Source: Emticicia sp040253585 (GTDB taxonomy: Bacteria > Bacteroidota > Bacteroidia > Cytophagales > Spirosomataceae). Taken from it: a DNA stretch of 64,000 bases. The notes beneath the pieces are model-generated. The model made no database searches, was not told the origin of the DNA, and saw nothing but the letters and a program-made list of their open reading frames with translations. Every line of letters begins with the position of its first letter. Position 1 is the first letter of the stretch. Positions 7,794-16,550 of the stretch are shown in pieces. The stretch is taken from the NCBI RefSeq assembly GCF_040253585.1, contig NZ_JBELAU010000001.1, positions 186,001 to 250,000 of the forward strand. Reading direction: 5' to 3'. The translations under genes were made by a program, and so were the position numbers.

Positions 7794-7886
7794 ATGCTTT
7801 CACGAATAAGGCATTGGTCAGGCATATTTCGCTTGTACGCTCATGAGCTACGAGTGCTATTCCTTGCTATCTTAGTGTGAAAGCAT
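7794..7886 (+). promoter_or_regulatory. Likely expression platform of the riboswitch: long-range 10-base pairing
   Basis: ATGCTTTCAC at 7794-7803 is exactly complementary to GTGAAAGCAT at 7877-7886. The pair encloses about 73 bases and ends 65 bases before the metE start. No T-run follows, so it does not look like an intrinsic terminator; it could be a switch helix affecting translation or part of an extended aptamer. The mechanism is inference. Confidence 0.5.
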
Positions 7887-7951
7887 ACCGTTAGGAAATG
7901 AACAAATGGTTTTCTAAAAACTCTTTTGTTTCACTCAAACTCTTTAACAGT

Positions 7952-10240
7952 ATGCTAAAAAACAACCTCGGTTTCCCACGCATCGGAAGCCATCGACAAC
8001 TCAAAAAAGCCTGTGAATCCTACTGGTCAGGCAAAAGTTCTCTTTCAGAATTACTTGAAGTTGGGAAAAAAATCAGAATCGAAAACTGGAAATTGCAGCG
8101 AGAATTGAGCATTGACCTAATTCCAAGCAATGATTTCTCGTTCTATGACCACGTTTTAGACCACAGCTTGATGTTTGGAGTAATTCCTCAACGTTTTGAA
8201 GTACTGAAACACTTGCCCGAAGCTGACCAGTACTTTGCAATGGCCAGAGGCTATCAACAAAATGGTTTCGACCTCAAAGCAATGGAAATGACCAAGTGGT
8301 TCGATACCAACTATCATTACATTGTACCAGAATTTACTCGTTTTCAGACCTTCAAACTCAACGCCGAAAAAATAATTAATGAGTTTCGAGAAGCAAAAAA
8401 TGGGGAAATTATTACAAAACCAGTCATTATTGGGCCCGTAAGTTATCTTTTGCTTGGTAAAGAAAAAGAGGAAGGATTCGATAAACTCTCTTTGCTCGAC
8501 CGACTTCTGCCAGTTTATAGTGATTTAGTCGCCCGCCTCGTTAACGAAGGTGCAGAGTGGATTCAGTTCGACGAGCCATTCTTGGCTTTGGATATTAATT
8601 ACCAAACCAAAGATGCTTTAAGAGTCGTTTATCAAACCATTCGCAAAGAATTTCCTGCACTCAAAATTTTATTGGCTACTTATTTCGATGGCTTGCAGGA
8701 GAATATCCTTGCTGCTTTGAATCTTCCGATTTGTGCATTGCACCTTGATTTGGTCAGATGTCCCGAGCAGTTAGAAGAAATTTTACCCAAAATTCCTAAA
8801 GATTTTACATTATCGCTTGGCTTGATTGACGGCCGAAATATCTGGAAAACCGACTATAAAAAAGTTATTCCTATTGTTGAAAAAGCAATAAAAACGTTGG
8901 GTACAAATAGAGTGATGCTTGCTCCATCGTGTTCACTTATTCATACGCCGTGTAACTTGGAAAACGAAACAAAAATTTCGGCCGAAATAAAAGATTGGTT
9001 GGCTTTTGCTCAACAAAAACTCATCGAAATAACTGAAATTTATGAAGTCGTTGTTAATCAAAACATTGAATGTCTTACCAAAAATCAAGCGTCAATTCAA
9101 CGACGACAAACTTCGACTTTGATTCACAAATCACACGTAAAAAATAGAGTAAACGATGTTAAACCAAGTGATTTAGATAGAAAAAGCCCATTTTTGGAGC
9201 GTCAACGCTTGCAAAAAAGCATTTTAAGTTTACCGCTTTTTCCGACTACAACCATTGGTTCATTTCCACAAACTGACGAAATTCGTGCCATTCGAGCAAA
9301 ATTTAAGAAGGGCGAAATTTCGGTTGCTCAATACAACGAATTCATTAAACTGCACACACAAAAAGTGGTGGCTTGGCAAGAAGAATTAGGCTTCGATGTG
9401 CTGGTTCATGGCGAATTTGAGCGAAATGATATGGTCGAATATTTTGGCGAACTCCTCAGCGGTTTTGTATTTTCTGAAAATGGTTGGGTGCAGAGTTATG
9501 GTTCTCGATGTGTGAAACCTCCCATCATTTTTGGCGATATCGAACGAAAAACTGCAATGACAGTAGAATGGAGCAAATACGCTCAGTCGCTGACCCAAAA
9601 GCCCATGAAAGGAATGCTTACTGGGCCAATTACGATTTTGCAATGGTCGTTTGTGCGAGATGACCAGCCACGTAGTACAACCATGATGCAGATTGCGTGG
9701 GCAATTCGTGACGAAGTGGTTGATTTGGAGAGAGCTGGCATCAAAATCATTCAGATTGATGAAGCTGCTTTGCGTGAGGGGCTTCCGTTGCGTCAAGCCA
9801 AACGAGCAGCGTATCTAAAAAATGCCATTGATGCGTTCAGAATTTCGGCCTCGGGTGTGCAAGACGAAACTCAGATTCATACTCACATGTGTTATTCTGA
9901 ATTTAATGACATTATCGAAAATATTGCCGAAATGGATGCCGATGTGATTACGATTGAAACCTCTCGCTCGCAAATGGAATTGCTCGAAGCATTTGCTAAA
10001 TTCAATTATCCTAACGAAATTGGGCCAGGTGTATATGATATTCATAGTCCACGGGTGCCAAGTGTAGAAGAAATGGAAGTTTTATTGCTAAAAGCGATGG
10101 AGGTTTTACCAGCCGAAAACCTTTGGGTGAACCCCGATTGTGGACTGAAGACCCGTAAATGGCCAGAAACCGAACAGGCACTTAGAAATATGATTGAGGC
10201 GGCTCAGCGAGTAAGAGAACGAGTGACTGAATTTGCTTAA
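7952..10240 (+). CDS. metE: Cobalamin-independent methionine synthase
   Basis: Transfers a methyl group from 5-methyltetrahydropteroyl-triglutamate to homocysteine, the last step of methionine synthesis, in the cytoplasm. The protein has 762 residues from ATG 7952, whose product begins MLKNNLGFPRIGSHRQLKKA as in other MetE proteins; an ATG at 7898 would add 18 residues and is less likely. Both barrel domains are present: the N-terminal half to about residue 390 and the catalytic half starting at TTTIGSFPQTDEIR. Zinc ligands are visible in THMCYS (about residues 643-645) and NPDCGLKTRKW (about 730). The linker between domains is Lys/Arg rich. Expression is evidently governed by the upstream B12 riboswitch, which implies that the organism also has a MetH elsewhere and obtains B12. 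Confidence 0.97.
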   Translation: MLKNNLGFPRIGSHRQLKKACESYWSGKSSLSELLEVGKKIRIENWKLQRELSIDLIPSNDFSFYDHVLDHSLMFGVIPQRFEVLKHLPEADQYFAMARGYQQNGFDLKAMEMTKWFDTNYHYIVPEFTRFQTFKLNAEKIINEFREAKNGEIITKPVIIGPVSYLLLGKEKEEGFDKLSLLDRLLPVYSDLVARLVNEGAEWIQFDEPFLALDINYQTKDALRVVYQTIRKEFPALKILLATYFDGLQENILAALNLPICALHLDLVRCPEQLEEILPKIPKDFTLSLGLIDGRNIWKTDYKKVIPIVEKAIKTLGTNRVMLAPSCSLIHTPCNLENETKISAEIKDWLAFAQQKLIEITEIYEVVVNQNIECLTKNQASIQRRQTSTLIHKSHVKNRVNDVKPSDLDRKSPFLERQRLQKSILSLPLFPTTTIGSFPQTDEIRAIRAKFKKGEISVAQYNEFIKLHTQKVVAWQEELGFDVLVHGEFERNDMVEYFGELLSGFVFSENGWVQSYGSRCVKPPIIFGDIERKTAMTVEWSKYAQSLTQKPMKGMLTGPITILQWSFVRDDQPRSTTMMQIAWAIRDEVVDLERAGIKIIQIDEAALREGLPLRQAKRAAYLKNAIDAFRISASGVQDETQIHTHMCYSEFNDIIENIAEMDADVITIETSRSQMELLEAFAKFNYPNEIGPGVYDIHSPRVPSVEEMEVLLLKAMEVLPAENLWVNPDCGLKTRKWPETEQALRNMIEAAQRVRERVTEFA

Positions 10241-10249
10241 ATTTCAACT

Positions 10250-10275
10250 GGTTTGGCTGCACTGGTGGCCAAACC
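10250..10275 (+). terminator. Weak hairpin after metE
   Basis: GGTTTGGC and GCCAAACC form an eight-base stem around a ten-base loop nine bases after the metE stop. No proper T-run follows, so termination is uncertain; it may be an RNA-stabilising hairpin. Confidence 0.4.
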
Positions 10276-10295
10276 TAACTTTAAAAAATAGATAG

Positions 10296-10796
10296 ATGGA
10301 TTTTGTTTCGGGATTATCACGACAGAAGAGAACAGGTGCAAATGTGCCTTTGCATAGCTGGGGAATTGCTCATCCGTTGTTGCAAAAGCAAATAGATATT
10401 GCCGAAGATTTGAAAAAAATAGAAACCTTGAAAAAGCAGTTTTCTTGGCAGGTAGATTTGCCTTTTCGAGATTTTTTGCTTGAAAACTATTCGATAATTA
10501 TCACGAATTTAGAACGAGAAATCATTTGGATAAGTCATAATTTTGTGAAACTAACAGGATATTCGGAAGAAGAATTGATTGGTAATAAGCCGATGATGCT
10601 GCAAGGAGAAAAAACAGATGAAAAAAGTAGAAATAAAATTCGTGAAAATCTACAAAAATTTGAGTCATTAAAAGCCAAGGTTATCAATTATCGAAAAAAC
10701 GGAGAAGTTTATAATTGCAACATCGAAATTTTTCCGCTGATGAATGATTCAGGCAACTTTACCCATTTTTTAGCACTTGAAAAAGAGGTTTGCTGA
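10296..10796 (+). CDS. Single PAS-domain protein, LOV-like but lacking the photoactive Cys
   Basis: 166 residues without a membrane segment. An N-terminal helical part (20-52) leads to a PAS core (about 62-164). The core is clearly LOV-like: NFVKLTGYSEEELIG, then GNKPMMLQG, then INYRKNGEVYNCNIEIFPL and a final strand. In true LOV photoreceptors the second motif is GxNCRFLQG; here the Cys position holds Pro99, so flavin photochemistry is not expected. There is no output domain, so the protein may work through a partner or by dimerisation. It sits 55 bases after metE and 21 bases before the Dph6-like gene on the same strand. Confidence 0.75.
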   Translation: MDFVSGLSRQKRTGANVPLHSWGIAHPLLQKQIDIAEDLKKIETLKKQFSWQVDLPFRDFLLENYSIIITNLEREIIWISHNFVKLTGYSEEELIGNKPMMLQGEKTDEKSRNKIRENLQKFESLKAKVINYRKNGEVYNCNIEIFPLMNDSGNFTHFLALEKEVC

Positions 10797-10817
10797 GTAA
10801 ACGAAAATACACAAATC

Positions 10818-11534
10818 ATGCAGACAAAGTCACCGAAAAAAGCATTGATGAATTGGTCGGGCGGGAAAGACTCTGCTTTGTCGCTTTACCATGTTTTGAA
10901 AGATAAAAACTATGATGTTCAGAGTTTGCTAACAACGGTAAACGATGCTTTCGGGCGTGTATCTATGCACGGTGTGCGTGAAGAACTGCTCGACAAACAA
11001 GCTGAAAGTATTGGATTGGAATTAGTAAAAGTTCGCCTTTCAGAAACTGTTTCGATGGAAGAATACCATGCCCAAATGGCAGCAATGCTTAGGCCAATGG
11101 TAGAAAAAGGTATTGAATACTCGATTTTTGGAGATATTTTCTTAGAAGATTTGCGTCAGCATCGAGAAGAACGTTTGACTATGCTTGGCATGAGAGGTGT
11201 TTTTCCAATCTGGAAACGCCCTTCGCTCGAACTTTTGGCTGAGTTTTGGGATTTAGGCTTCAAAACTATTGTAGTGAGTGTCAATGGAAATGTACTGGAT
11301 AAATCTTTTTGCGGAAAAATCCTCGACCGAGACTTTATCAAAGAACTTCCCGCAAATATAGACCCCTGTGGCGAAAACGGTGAATTTCATACGTTTGTTT
11401 ACGAAGCACCTTATTTCAAGCAAACAATTGGTTTTGAACTTGGCGAAACCGTTGATAAAACGTATAATTTTAAAGATTCTGACGGAAACGAACACATTTC
11501 TACCTACTATTTTACCGATTTATTGCCCAAATGA
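10818..11534 (+). CDS. Dph6-related ATP pyrophosphatase (adenine nucleotide alpha-hydrolase family)
   Basis: 238 residues. The P-loop of the PP-loop ATPase family, NWSGGKDSALSLYH, lies at residues 12-25 and the conserved segment SIFGDIFLEDLRQHREE near 95-111 is typical of the Dph6/MJ0570 family. C-terminal NIDPCGENGEFHTFVYEAP is also characteristic. The eukaryotic relative amidates diphthine; bacteria have no diphthamide, so the bacterial substrate is unknown. The last base pairs overlap the next gene by four bases (ATGA), indicating translational coupling. Confidence 0.85.
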   Translation: MQTKSPKKALMNWSGGKDSALSLYHVLKDKNYDVQSLLTTVNDAFGRVSMHGVREELLDKQAESIGLELVKVRLSETVSMEEYHAQMAAMLRPMVEKGIEYSIFGDIFLEDLRQHREERLTMLGMRGVFPIWKRPSLELLAEFWDLGFKTIVVSVNGNVLDKSFCGKILDRDFIKELPANIDPCGENGEFHTFVYEAPYFKQTIGFELGETVDKTYNFKDSDGNEHISTYYFTDLLPK

Positions 11535-11752
11535 ACAAACACGCACCCGATAGCTGCCCACGCTGTGGAAATATTTTTACGTGTAAGGCAAATAACGCCA
11601 GTCGGTGCGACTGCCAAAATACTCGCCTTACATTCGATGAAACGCAGTATATCAGAGAAATAACCGTTTGGGATTTTGATGGAGCGTGTTTGTGTCTTTC
11701 GTGTTTGAAAGAACTTCAGCAAGAATACCAAGCCAAGCAATTACTCGCCTAA
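11531..11752 (+). CDS. Cysteine-rich CWC family protein
   Basis: 73 residues with SCPRCGNIFTCKANN, RCDCQ and GACLCLSCL, eight or more Cys in paired motifs as in the small CWC family of presumed zinc-binding proteins. The start overlaps the stop of the Dph6-like gene by four bases, so the two are co-translated. Function is unknown; the tight pairing suggests that they act together. Its last 12 bases overlap the convergent gene on the other strand. Confidence 0.8.
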   Translation: MNKHAPDSCPRCGNIFTCKANNASRCDCQNTRLTFDETQYIREITVWDFDGACLCLSCLKELQQEYQAKQLLA

Positions 11753-12103
11753 AACTTCCCAACCATCAGCTTGAGGGTCGTATTTGGCAAATTCGCCCGA
11801 ATCGGCCAATTCAGACGCCATCATGCCTATTTCAAAAGCATCATCGAAGCTCGAACGCAAGTATAAAGCGTTGGAAGTCAGAATGGCTCTCATGCCTTCA
11901 AAATTATCGTTTTTGAAAGTAATGCCTTTTTTATCTTCTTTCGATATTTCAAAATTTTGTTCTAAAAGACGTTCTTTTAAAACCTGAATTTGCTTTTCTG
12001 TGAAAGGAATCAGATTTTTATCATTATCGAAAAAATCCTCCGATTCGGCCTCCATTTCGGCCAACATTGTTTTGGCTGTGTAAACTTGAATATTGTAACT
12101 CAT
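11741..12103 (-). CDS. Conserved-looking hypothetical protein, soluble
   Basis: 120 residues, acidic, no signal or membrane segment. Residues 1-30 carry MSYNIQVYTAKTMLAEMEAESEDFFDN and the C-terminal half contains an alternating strand/helix region (NALYLRSSFDDAFEIGMMASELADSGEFAKYDPQ split over about 80-112). I do not recognise a family. The codon use looks normal for the window and the reading frame ends 12 bases inside the convergent CWC gene. A DNA palindrome lies just upstream of its start, so its promoter is not obvious. Confidence 0.65.
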   Translation of the reverse strand: MSYNIQVYTAKTMLAEMEAESEDFFDNDKNLIPFTEKQIQVLKERLLEQNFEISKEDKKGITFKNDNFEGMRAILTSNALYLRSSFDDAFEIGMMASELADSGEFAKYDPQADGWEVLGE

Positions 12104-12110
12104 TATTTTG

Positions 12111-12206
12111 ATGCTGGATGCTTGATGTTTGATATTCGATGTTCGAGGCTTGGGTTTATTTACAAAATCAAAACACCCAACATCGAATATCCATCATCGG
12201 ACATCG
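12111..12206. repeat. Intergenic palindrome of GATG-rich units, class E copy 1
   Basis: Left side consists of degenerate seven-to-eight-base units (GATGCTG, GATGCTT, GATGTTT, GATATTC, GATGTTC). GATATTCGATGTT (12131-12143) is the exact reverse complement of AACATCGAATATC (12179-12191), and TTGGGT further in also pairs imperfectly. The element fills the whole space between two genes on the minus strand. Three more elements of the same build occur in this window. Confidence 0.6.
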
Positions 12207-12208
12207 TT

Positions 12209-13141
12209 TTATATGTATTTTCTCAATAAATCAACACTTTTCTGAACGCCCGATTTAGGGTCTTCTTTTCCTTCAAACTCAATCGAAATATATCCTTGAT
12301 AATTTACTTTTTTCAAAATATCAACAATGCGTTTGTAATCTAAATCAAGCGAATACCATTCGCCACCACCGTAATAAGTTTTGGCTTGTACGAAGTTGGT
12401 TTGTGGGGCAATTTTCTCCAGTTTGTCATAAGGATTTTCTAAGAAATTACCCGTGTCCATCAATAGCCCCAACCACGGCGAATCAATGGCATTTTTGATA
12501 CGAAGCATTCCTTCGGGAGTTGAGCCAAGTCCCCAGTGGTTTTCGAGAGCCAGCAAAATTCCACATTCTTCGGCTTTTTTCATGCACTGCTGAATACTAT
12601 CAATGCACCATTTGAAAGCTTCATCTTCGGTGTAGCCCTCAATGGCAGGTTCGATGCCTCGCTTGGCCATAAAATCATCGAAAGATTTGATAGTTCCCCA
12701 ACGACCCGTATTCAAACGCATACACGGAATCCCCATTTTGTAGGCCAATTCAAGGCAATGAATAGTATGGTCAATGTGTTGTTTCAAAACTGCCTTATCG
12801 GGCGAAACAAAACCTTGGTGAATCGACAAACAAGTCATGGCAATTCCATTTACGAAAGCGTGTTTTTTTAGTTTCTGCAAATAAGCATTTTCTTCGCCGT
12901 CCATTTGTCGGTGAAGTACATCAATGCCGTCGAGTCCGAGTTTTGCTGCTTCGTCAATTACTTTTTCAATCGGGAATTTATCACCTTTAAAATGCCAATA
13001 CGAATAACTCGACACACTGAGTTTTATTCGGCTGGCGGTTTTAGTAGTTGGTTGAGGTGTTTCAGCAAAAACTGGACTTGAGAAAGCCGCTGCACCTGCC
13101 AATGGCACTGTTTTCAGAAACGAGCGTCGAGTGTTGTTCAT
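12209..13141 (-). CDS. Tat-exported sugar phosphate isomerase/epimerase-like protein
   Basis: 310 residues from the ATG at 13141, chosen because it opens a clear Tat signal (NTRRSFLKTVPLAGAAAFSS, cleavage near FAE). Upstream in-frame codons fall in a repeat element and are not credible. The mature domain is an AP-endonuclease-2-type TIM barrel: LALENHWGLGS carries the first metal Glu, LLMDTGNFLENP the Asp, and YISIEFEGKEDP the last Glu. Such proteins isomerise or epimerise sugars; the specific substrate is unknown. A distant relative lies at 166-1062. The peptidase gene upstream on the same strand is 90 bases away and separated by a palindrome. Confidence 0.8.
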   Translation of the reverse strand: MNNTRRSFLKTVPLAGAAAFSSPVFAETPQPTTKTASRIKLSVSSYSYWHFKGDKFPIEKVIDEAAKLGLDGIDVLHRQMDGEENAYLQKLKKHAFVNGIAMTCLSIHQGFVSPDKAVLKQHIDHTIHCLELAYKMGIPCMRLNTGRWGTIKSFDDFMAKRGIEPAIEGYTEDEAFKWCIDSIQQCMKKAEECGILLALENHWGLGSTPEGMLRIKNAIDSPWLGLLMDTGNFLENPYDKLEKIAPQTNFVQAKTYYGGGEWYSLDLDYKRIVDILKKVNYQGYISIEFEGKEDPKSGVQKSVDLLRKYI

Positions 13142-13150
13142 AGTTTTATA

Positions 13151-13231
13151 GAGTTGAGAAGTGAGAAGCGAGATTGGAGATACAAGAATTGAGATTTTTT
13201 CATCTCGTATCTCCAATCTCGCATCTCGTGT
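13151..13231. repeat. Intergenic palindrome of GAGA-rich units, class E copy 2
   Basis: GCGAGATTGGAGATAC (13168-13183) is the exact reverse complement of 13207-13222, a 16-base perfect stem, and outer units (GAGAAGTGAGAAG versus CATCTCGTGTC) pair partly. The left side is built of degenerate GAGA-type units. It fills the gap between the M14 peptidase and the isomerase gene. Confidence 0.65.
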
Positions 13232-15727
13232 CTAATTCACAGTAAATAGAGCATTACCAAAAATCAATTTACCCGAATACCAAAAACCTCTGAAAAGTGG
13301 AGAATCGGCCATGTAAACAATTTTTCCACGCCCCATTTCTTGCACACCGAAAGTTAGCGTATTTTTCATTTTTTCTTTCGCAATTTTTCCTGCAAAACCA
13401 GTTATATGATTGTTTTCTTTGATATACCCTACATTCCAACCATCTTTCATGTAATCATAGTTATAAACATCACGCACGAGTGCATAATAAAAACCATCTG
13501 TGCCGTAGCCGAGTGGATGCGTTTTGTCAATTTCTACCTTAAAAATAGCTCCTGGAATTTGCTCCATGATTCCCTCACGCTCACGAGTACCATAGGTTTT
13601 GAGTTCGGCTTTATCGTTTGCTGAAGCATCTTTTTTACGTTTCAAAGCATACCCATCTTTATCGGCAAAATAGCCAGTTGCACCTTCGAGAGCAATTACT
13701 TTTCCACCGTTTTGAATCCATTTTTTCAAAGCATCGCCATTACCAAAAATTCGGTCATAACTACCATCAGCCAAAACAATTACATCAAGTTGCTCAAGTG
13801 GTACTCTTGAAAACGAACTTCCCTCAATTACCGTAATCGGGTATTTGATTTGCTGCTCGAAGAAATGCCAAACTTCGCCAAAAGCCGTTGAAACTACACC
13901 ATCACCCGCAATCAAAGCAACTCTTGGATTTTTAAGTACATTTACTGAACCAGAACCGAAATCATTTCCGCTCATAACCATGCCTGAAGTAGTGCCTAAA
14001 AGATTGATATTAAATTCTTTAGCGGCTGATAAAATCGTTTTATCGAATTTATCTCCCATTCGCTCATTATTGGTGCGAGTAATAATCAACGAACCCGCAT
14101 CAAATTTTTTACCGTCAATCTCGAACGGATTTTCGTTGAATCTTACTTTGATGCCCGCTGCCAAAACTTTCGATAAAAACTTTACATCTTCAAACGATTT
14201 CCATGCTGCTACATACGCATAAGGTTTGCCTTCTATGCTTGCTTGTTTAACGCTTGTCATTTGCGAGTTACCTACTGCTAATTTTTCTTTGGTAGCGAAA
14301 GCCTTTAAACCGTAACCATACGCCAACGACCAAGTTGTGAGGTCATAAGTTACCGAGTCTTCGAGGGCTGTTTTGGGTTCAAACAAAATCTTTACAAATG
14401 TTCCTTTTGGTTGATAGGTGCTGATAATCAAATCATTAGTTTCTATTTTGAAGCTCTCGTCTTTCAAGCTTTGATAACCAAAACCAGTTGCCGTAGATTC
14501 TTTAGCTGCAAAACCATAATTGATTTGGAGTTTATCCAGAAGGCTCGTCAAGGCCTGAACCTTCGCTTCATCACCTTTGGTTTTCATTACAAACGATTTG
14601 TAAGTGCCGTAACCATTGGCAGTTTTGTCGGTAAAAAACTTGGTAAATTCATCCACCGTTTTATCAGCACGACTCGAAATAGCTTCCAACGACCCCATAC
14701 TTGTAGCAAAATGATGCGAAATACGTTGCGTTAGCGTAAGTGTATCGCCATCTTCTTTGGCAATCGCCAAACCAGCAGCACCGCCACCACCTTGCTCATA
14801 AGTCATACCGATTGCTCCGTTATACGAAGGATAAGTATCGCCATAGCTTGGATAAAGCAAGTCGTAGTTTTCTTTCGAGAAATATAACCAGTAATTTTTG
14901 TCGAAATATTTTTTATTGAATTCGCCCAACGTTTGTTGAAATTCACGTTGCCATTTGCTCAAATCTTCGTGATAAGGTTTTGCTGATGGCGGGAAGTAAT
15001 ACGGTGTATTATAGCCCATTTCGTGAAAATCGGCGTGCAGATGTGGCATCCATTGGTTATAAAGTTTCACTCGTTGTTGCGAAATTTCTTGTGTTTGCCA
15101 AGCCCAGTCACGGTTGGGGTCGAAAATATAATGCGAGAAACGTCCACCTGGCCACGGTTCACGGTGTTCGATAGCAAAAGGAGCGGGGTTTCCGCCTTGA
15201 TTTGCCACACGATTATACCATTGAGCATATCGGTCACGGCCATCAGGGTTGATACACGGGTCGAGGATTACAACTGTATTTTTCAATACGTTTTGAGTAG
15301 TTGTATTATTTCTATTCAAAAGCTCATATAAAACCTGCAAAACAGCTTCTGAACTTACGGCTTCATTACCATGTACATTATAACTCAACCAAGCAATGGC
15401 AGGAACTTTGCCCGTTGGCTTGCCTTCCATGAGGCCGATACTTTTCAAGTTATTGGTACGAATTTCTTCAATCTTGGCTAAGTTTTCTGGAGAAGCGATT
15501 ATAGCTACCATCAACGGGCGACCTTCAAATGTCATTCCATAGTCAATGGTTTTGACTTGCGTTGGGTTTTGTGCCGCTACATATCTCACATAATCAACGA
15601 TGCGGTGATGAAAGCTGAATTTTGTGCCGAGTTTATACCCCAAAAATTCGTCAGGAGTTTTGGTTGTTTGGGCTGATAAGTTTAGAAAACTAAGAAATAA
15701 GAAAAAACAATAAGAAATCTTTCTCAT
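13232..15727 (-). CDS. Secreted M14-family zinc carboxypeptidase
   Basis: 831 residues with a signal peptide (1-19, cut after LSA). The M14 catalytic domain spans about 25-390. Zinc ligands appear as H119 and E122 in NVHGNEAVSSE and H231 in HLHADFHEMG; INPDGRDRY (about 160-168) and DPNRDW carry substrate-binding residues typical of the family. The long C-terminal part (about 400-831) contains a ThuA/glutamine-amidotransferase-like region (VALIAGDGVVSTAFGEVW) seen in large Bacteroidota M14 proteins. It should trim peptides in the periplasm or outside the cell. No sorting domain is visible at the C-terminus. The 5' side faces the tRNA region. Confidence 0.88.
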   Translation of the reverse strand: MRKISYCFFLFLSFLNLSAQTTKTPDEFLGYKLGTKFSFHHRIVDYVRYVAAQNPTQVKTIDYGMTFEGRPLMVAIIASPENLAKIEEIRTNNLKSIGLMEGKPTGKVPAIAWLSYNVHGNEAVSSEAVLQVLYELLNRNNTTTQNVLKNTVVILDPCINPDGRDRYAQWYNRVANQGGNPAPFAIEHREPWPGGRFSHYIFDPNRDWAWQTQEISQQRVKLYNQWMPHLHADFHEMGYNTPYYFPPSAKPYHEDLSKWQREFQQTLGEFNKKYFDKNYWLYFSKENYDLLYPSYGDTYPSYNGAIGMTYEQGGGGAAGLAIAKEDGDTLTLTQRISHHFATSMGSLEAISSRADKTVDEFTKFFTDKTANGYGTYKSFVMKTKGDEAKVQALTSLLDKLQINYGFAAKESTATGFGYQSLKDESFKIETNDLIISTYQPKGTFVKILFEPKTALEDSVTYDLTTWSLAYGYGLKAFATKEKLAVGNSQMTSVKQASIEGKPYAYVAAWKSFEDVKFLSKVLAAGIKVRFNENPFEIDGKKFDAGSLIITRTNNERMGDKFDKTILSAAKEFNINLLGTTSGMVMSGNDFGSGSVNVLKNPRVALIAGDGVVSTAFGEVWHFFEQQIKYPITVIEGSSFSRVPLEQLDVIVLADGSYDRIFGNGDALKKWIQNGGKVIALEGATGYFADKDGYALKRKKDASANDKAELKTYGTREREGIMEQIPGAIFKVEIDKTHPLGYGTDGFYYALVRDVYNYDYMKDGWNVGYIKENNHITGFAGKIAKEKMKNTLTFGVQEMGRGKIVYMADSPLFRGFWYSGKLIFGNALFTVN

Positions 15728-15921
15728 TAGACAATGAATGTTTTGAAGTGTTAAGATTCTTCAAAGATAGAGAAGAGAAAAATGATTTGCGAAGGTCAGG
15801 CAAAGTATTTCATAAAAATTATGATTATTTTCTTTTTAGCCTTGAAAATATGATGTTTTTGTTTTTATATATGACTTTTGCAAGAATTTTTCTTATTTTA
15901 AACTTTTTTTGAAGTGTGCTA

Positions 15922-15951
15922 TTGCACATTAAAATTATTGCCGTACTTTTG
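15922..15951 (+). promoter_or_regulatory. Promoter of tRNA-Glu copy 1
   Basis: TTG at 15922-15924 and TACTTTTG at 15944-15951, separated by exactly 19 bases, a full match to the Bacteroidota consensus. It lies 40 bases before the first tRNA. The preceding 170 bases after the M14 gene start show nothing else recognisable. Confidence 0.8.
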
Positions 15952-15991
15952 CACCACAATTCGCTAACGCAGACGATAAATGGAACCAGTC

Positions 15992-16063
15992 GGCCCTATC
16001 GTCTAGCGGTTAGGACAAGTCCCTTTCACGGATTAAACCGGGGTTCGATTCCCCGTAGGGTCA
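15992..16063 (+). tRNA. tRNA-Glu (anticodon TTC), copy 1
   Basis: 72 bases without an encoded CCA. The acceptor arms GGCCCTA and TAGGGTC pair (one G-T), followed by discriminator A. The anticodon loop is CTTTCAC with anticodon TTC, the T arm is CGGGG-TTCGATT-CCCCG. It is identical over its length to copy 2 about 160 bases downstream. Confidence 0.95.
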
Positions 16064-16091
16064 CGAAATCGCTGCGATTTGACGAATTTAT

Positions 16092-16130
16092 GCTCAATAA
16101 TCACTGATTATTGAGCATTTTGCTTTTTAT
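16092..16130 (+). terminator. Intrinsic terminator of tRNA-Glu copy 1
   Basis: GCTCAATAAT and ATTATTGAGC form a ten-base stem (16092-16116) followed by ATTTTGCTTTTTA. Confidence 0.8.
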
Positions 16131-16154
16131 GCAGGGGTACTACATTTTAGGTCA

Positions 16155-16184
16155 TTGTAATTTGAAATATTTATTGTACTTTTG
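16155..16184 (+). promoter_or_regulatory. Promoter of tRNA-Glu copy 2
   Basis: TTG at 16155-16157 and TACTTTTG at 16177-16184 with 19 bases between, the same arrangement as for copy 1; the sequence from the -7 element to the tRNA is nearly duplicated. Confidence 0.8.
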
Positions 16185-16225
16185 CACCACGATTTACAAT
16201 CGCAGACGATAATATGGAACCAGTC

Positions 16226-16297
16226 GGCCCTATCGTCTAGCGGTTAGGACAAGTCCCTTTCACGGATTAAACCGGGGTTCGATTCCCCGTAGGGTCA
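16226..16297 (+). tRNA. tRNA-Glu (anticodon TTC), copy 2
   Basis: Identical in all 72 bases to copy 1, with the same discriminator and no encoded CCA. Similar flanks (about 40 bases upstream and about 15 downstream) show that a unit of roughly 234 bases was duplicated, while the terminators have diverged. Confidence 0.95.
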
Positions 16298-16326
16298 CGA
16301 AGTCGCTGCGATTAAAAAATCGTTAA

Positions 16327-16363
16327 CGCCTGATAATTTTCTAATTATCGGGCGTTTTCTTTT
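16327..16363 (+). terminator. Intrinsic terminator of tRNA-Glu copy 2
   Basis: CGCCTGATAATT and AATTATCGGGCG pair (one G-T) around TTCT, followed by TTTTCTTTT. Confidence 0.85.
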
Positions 16364-16550
16364 AATGCTATCTTCAATTTCACTCCTTCTTAAATTTTTA
16401 TAAAAAAGTTTTCATCACTTCTGCAACCTTGCTTGATCTATTCTCGTATCTGACAATAAACAAAGAGAATTCTTTTATAATGGCCATTAAAGAAGATACA
16501 TCTATTATTTCAATCGAGTCTAAAATTTATCTAAAAATTATTTTTAGTTT

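Noticed and set aside
7613..7825. Open frame on the minus strand over the metE leader
   Set aside because: The DNA is explained by the B12 riboswitch on the plus strand.
9386..9796. Minus-strand frame of 136 codons inside metE
   Set aside because: It is a shadow of metE without its own start context.
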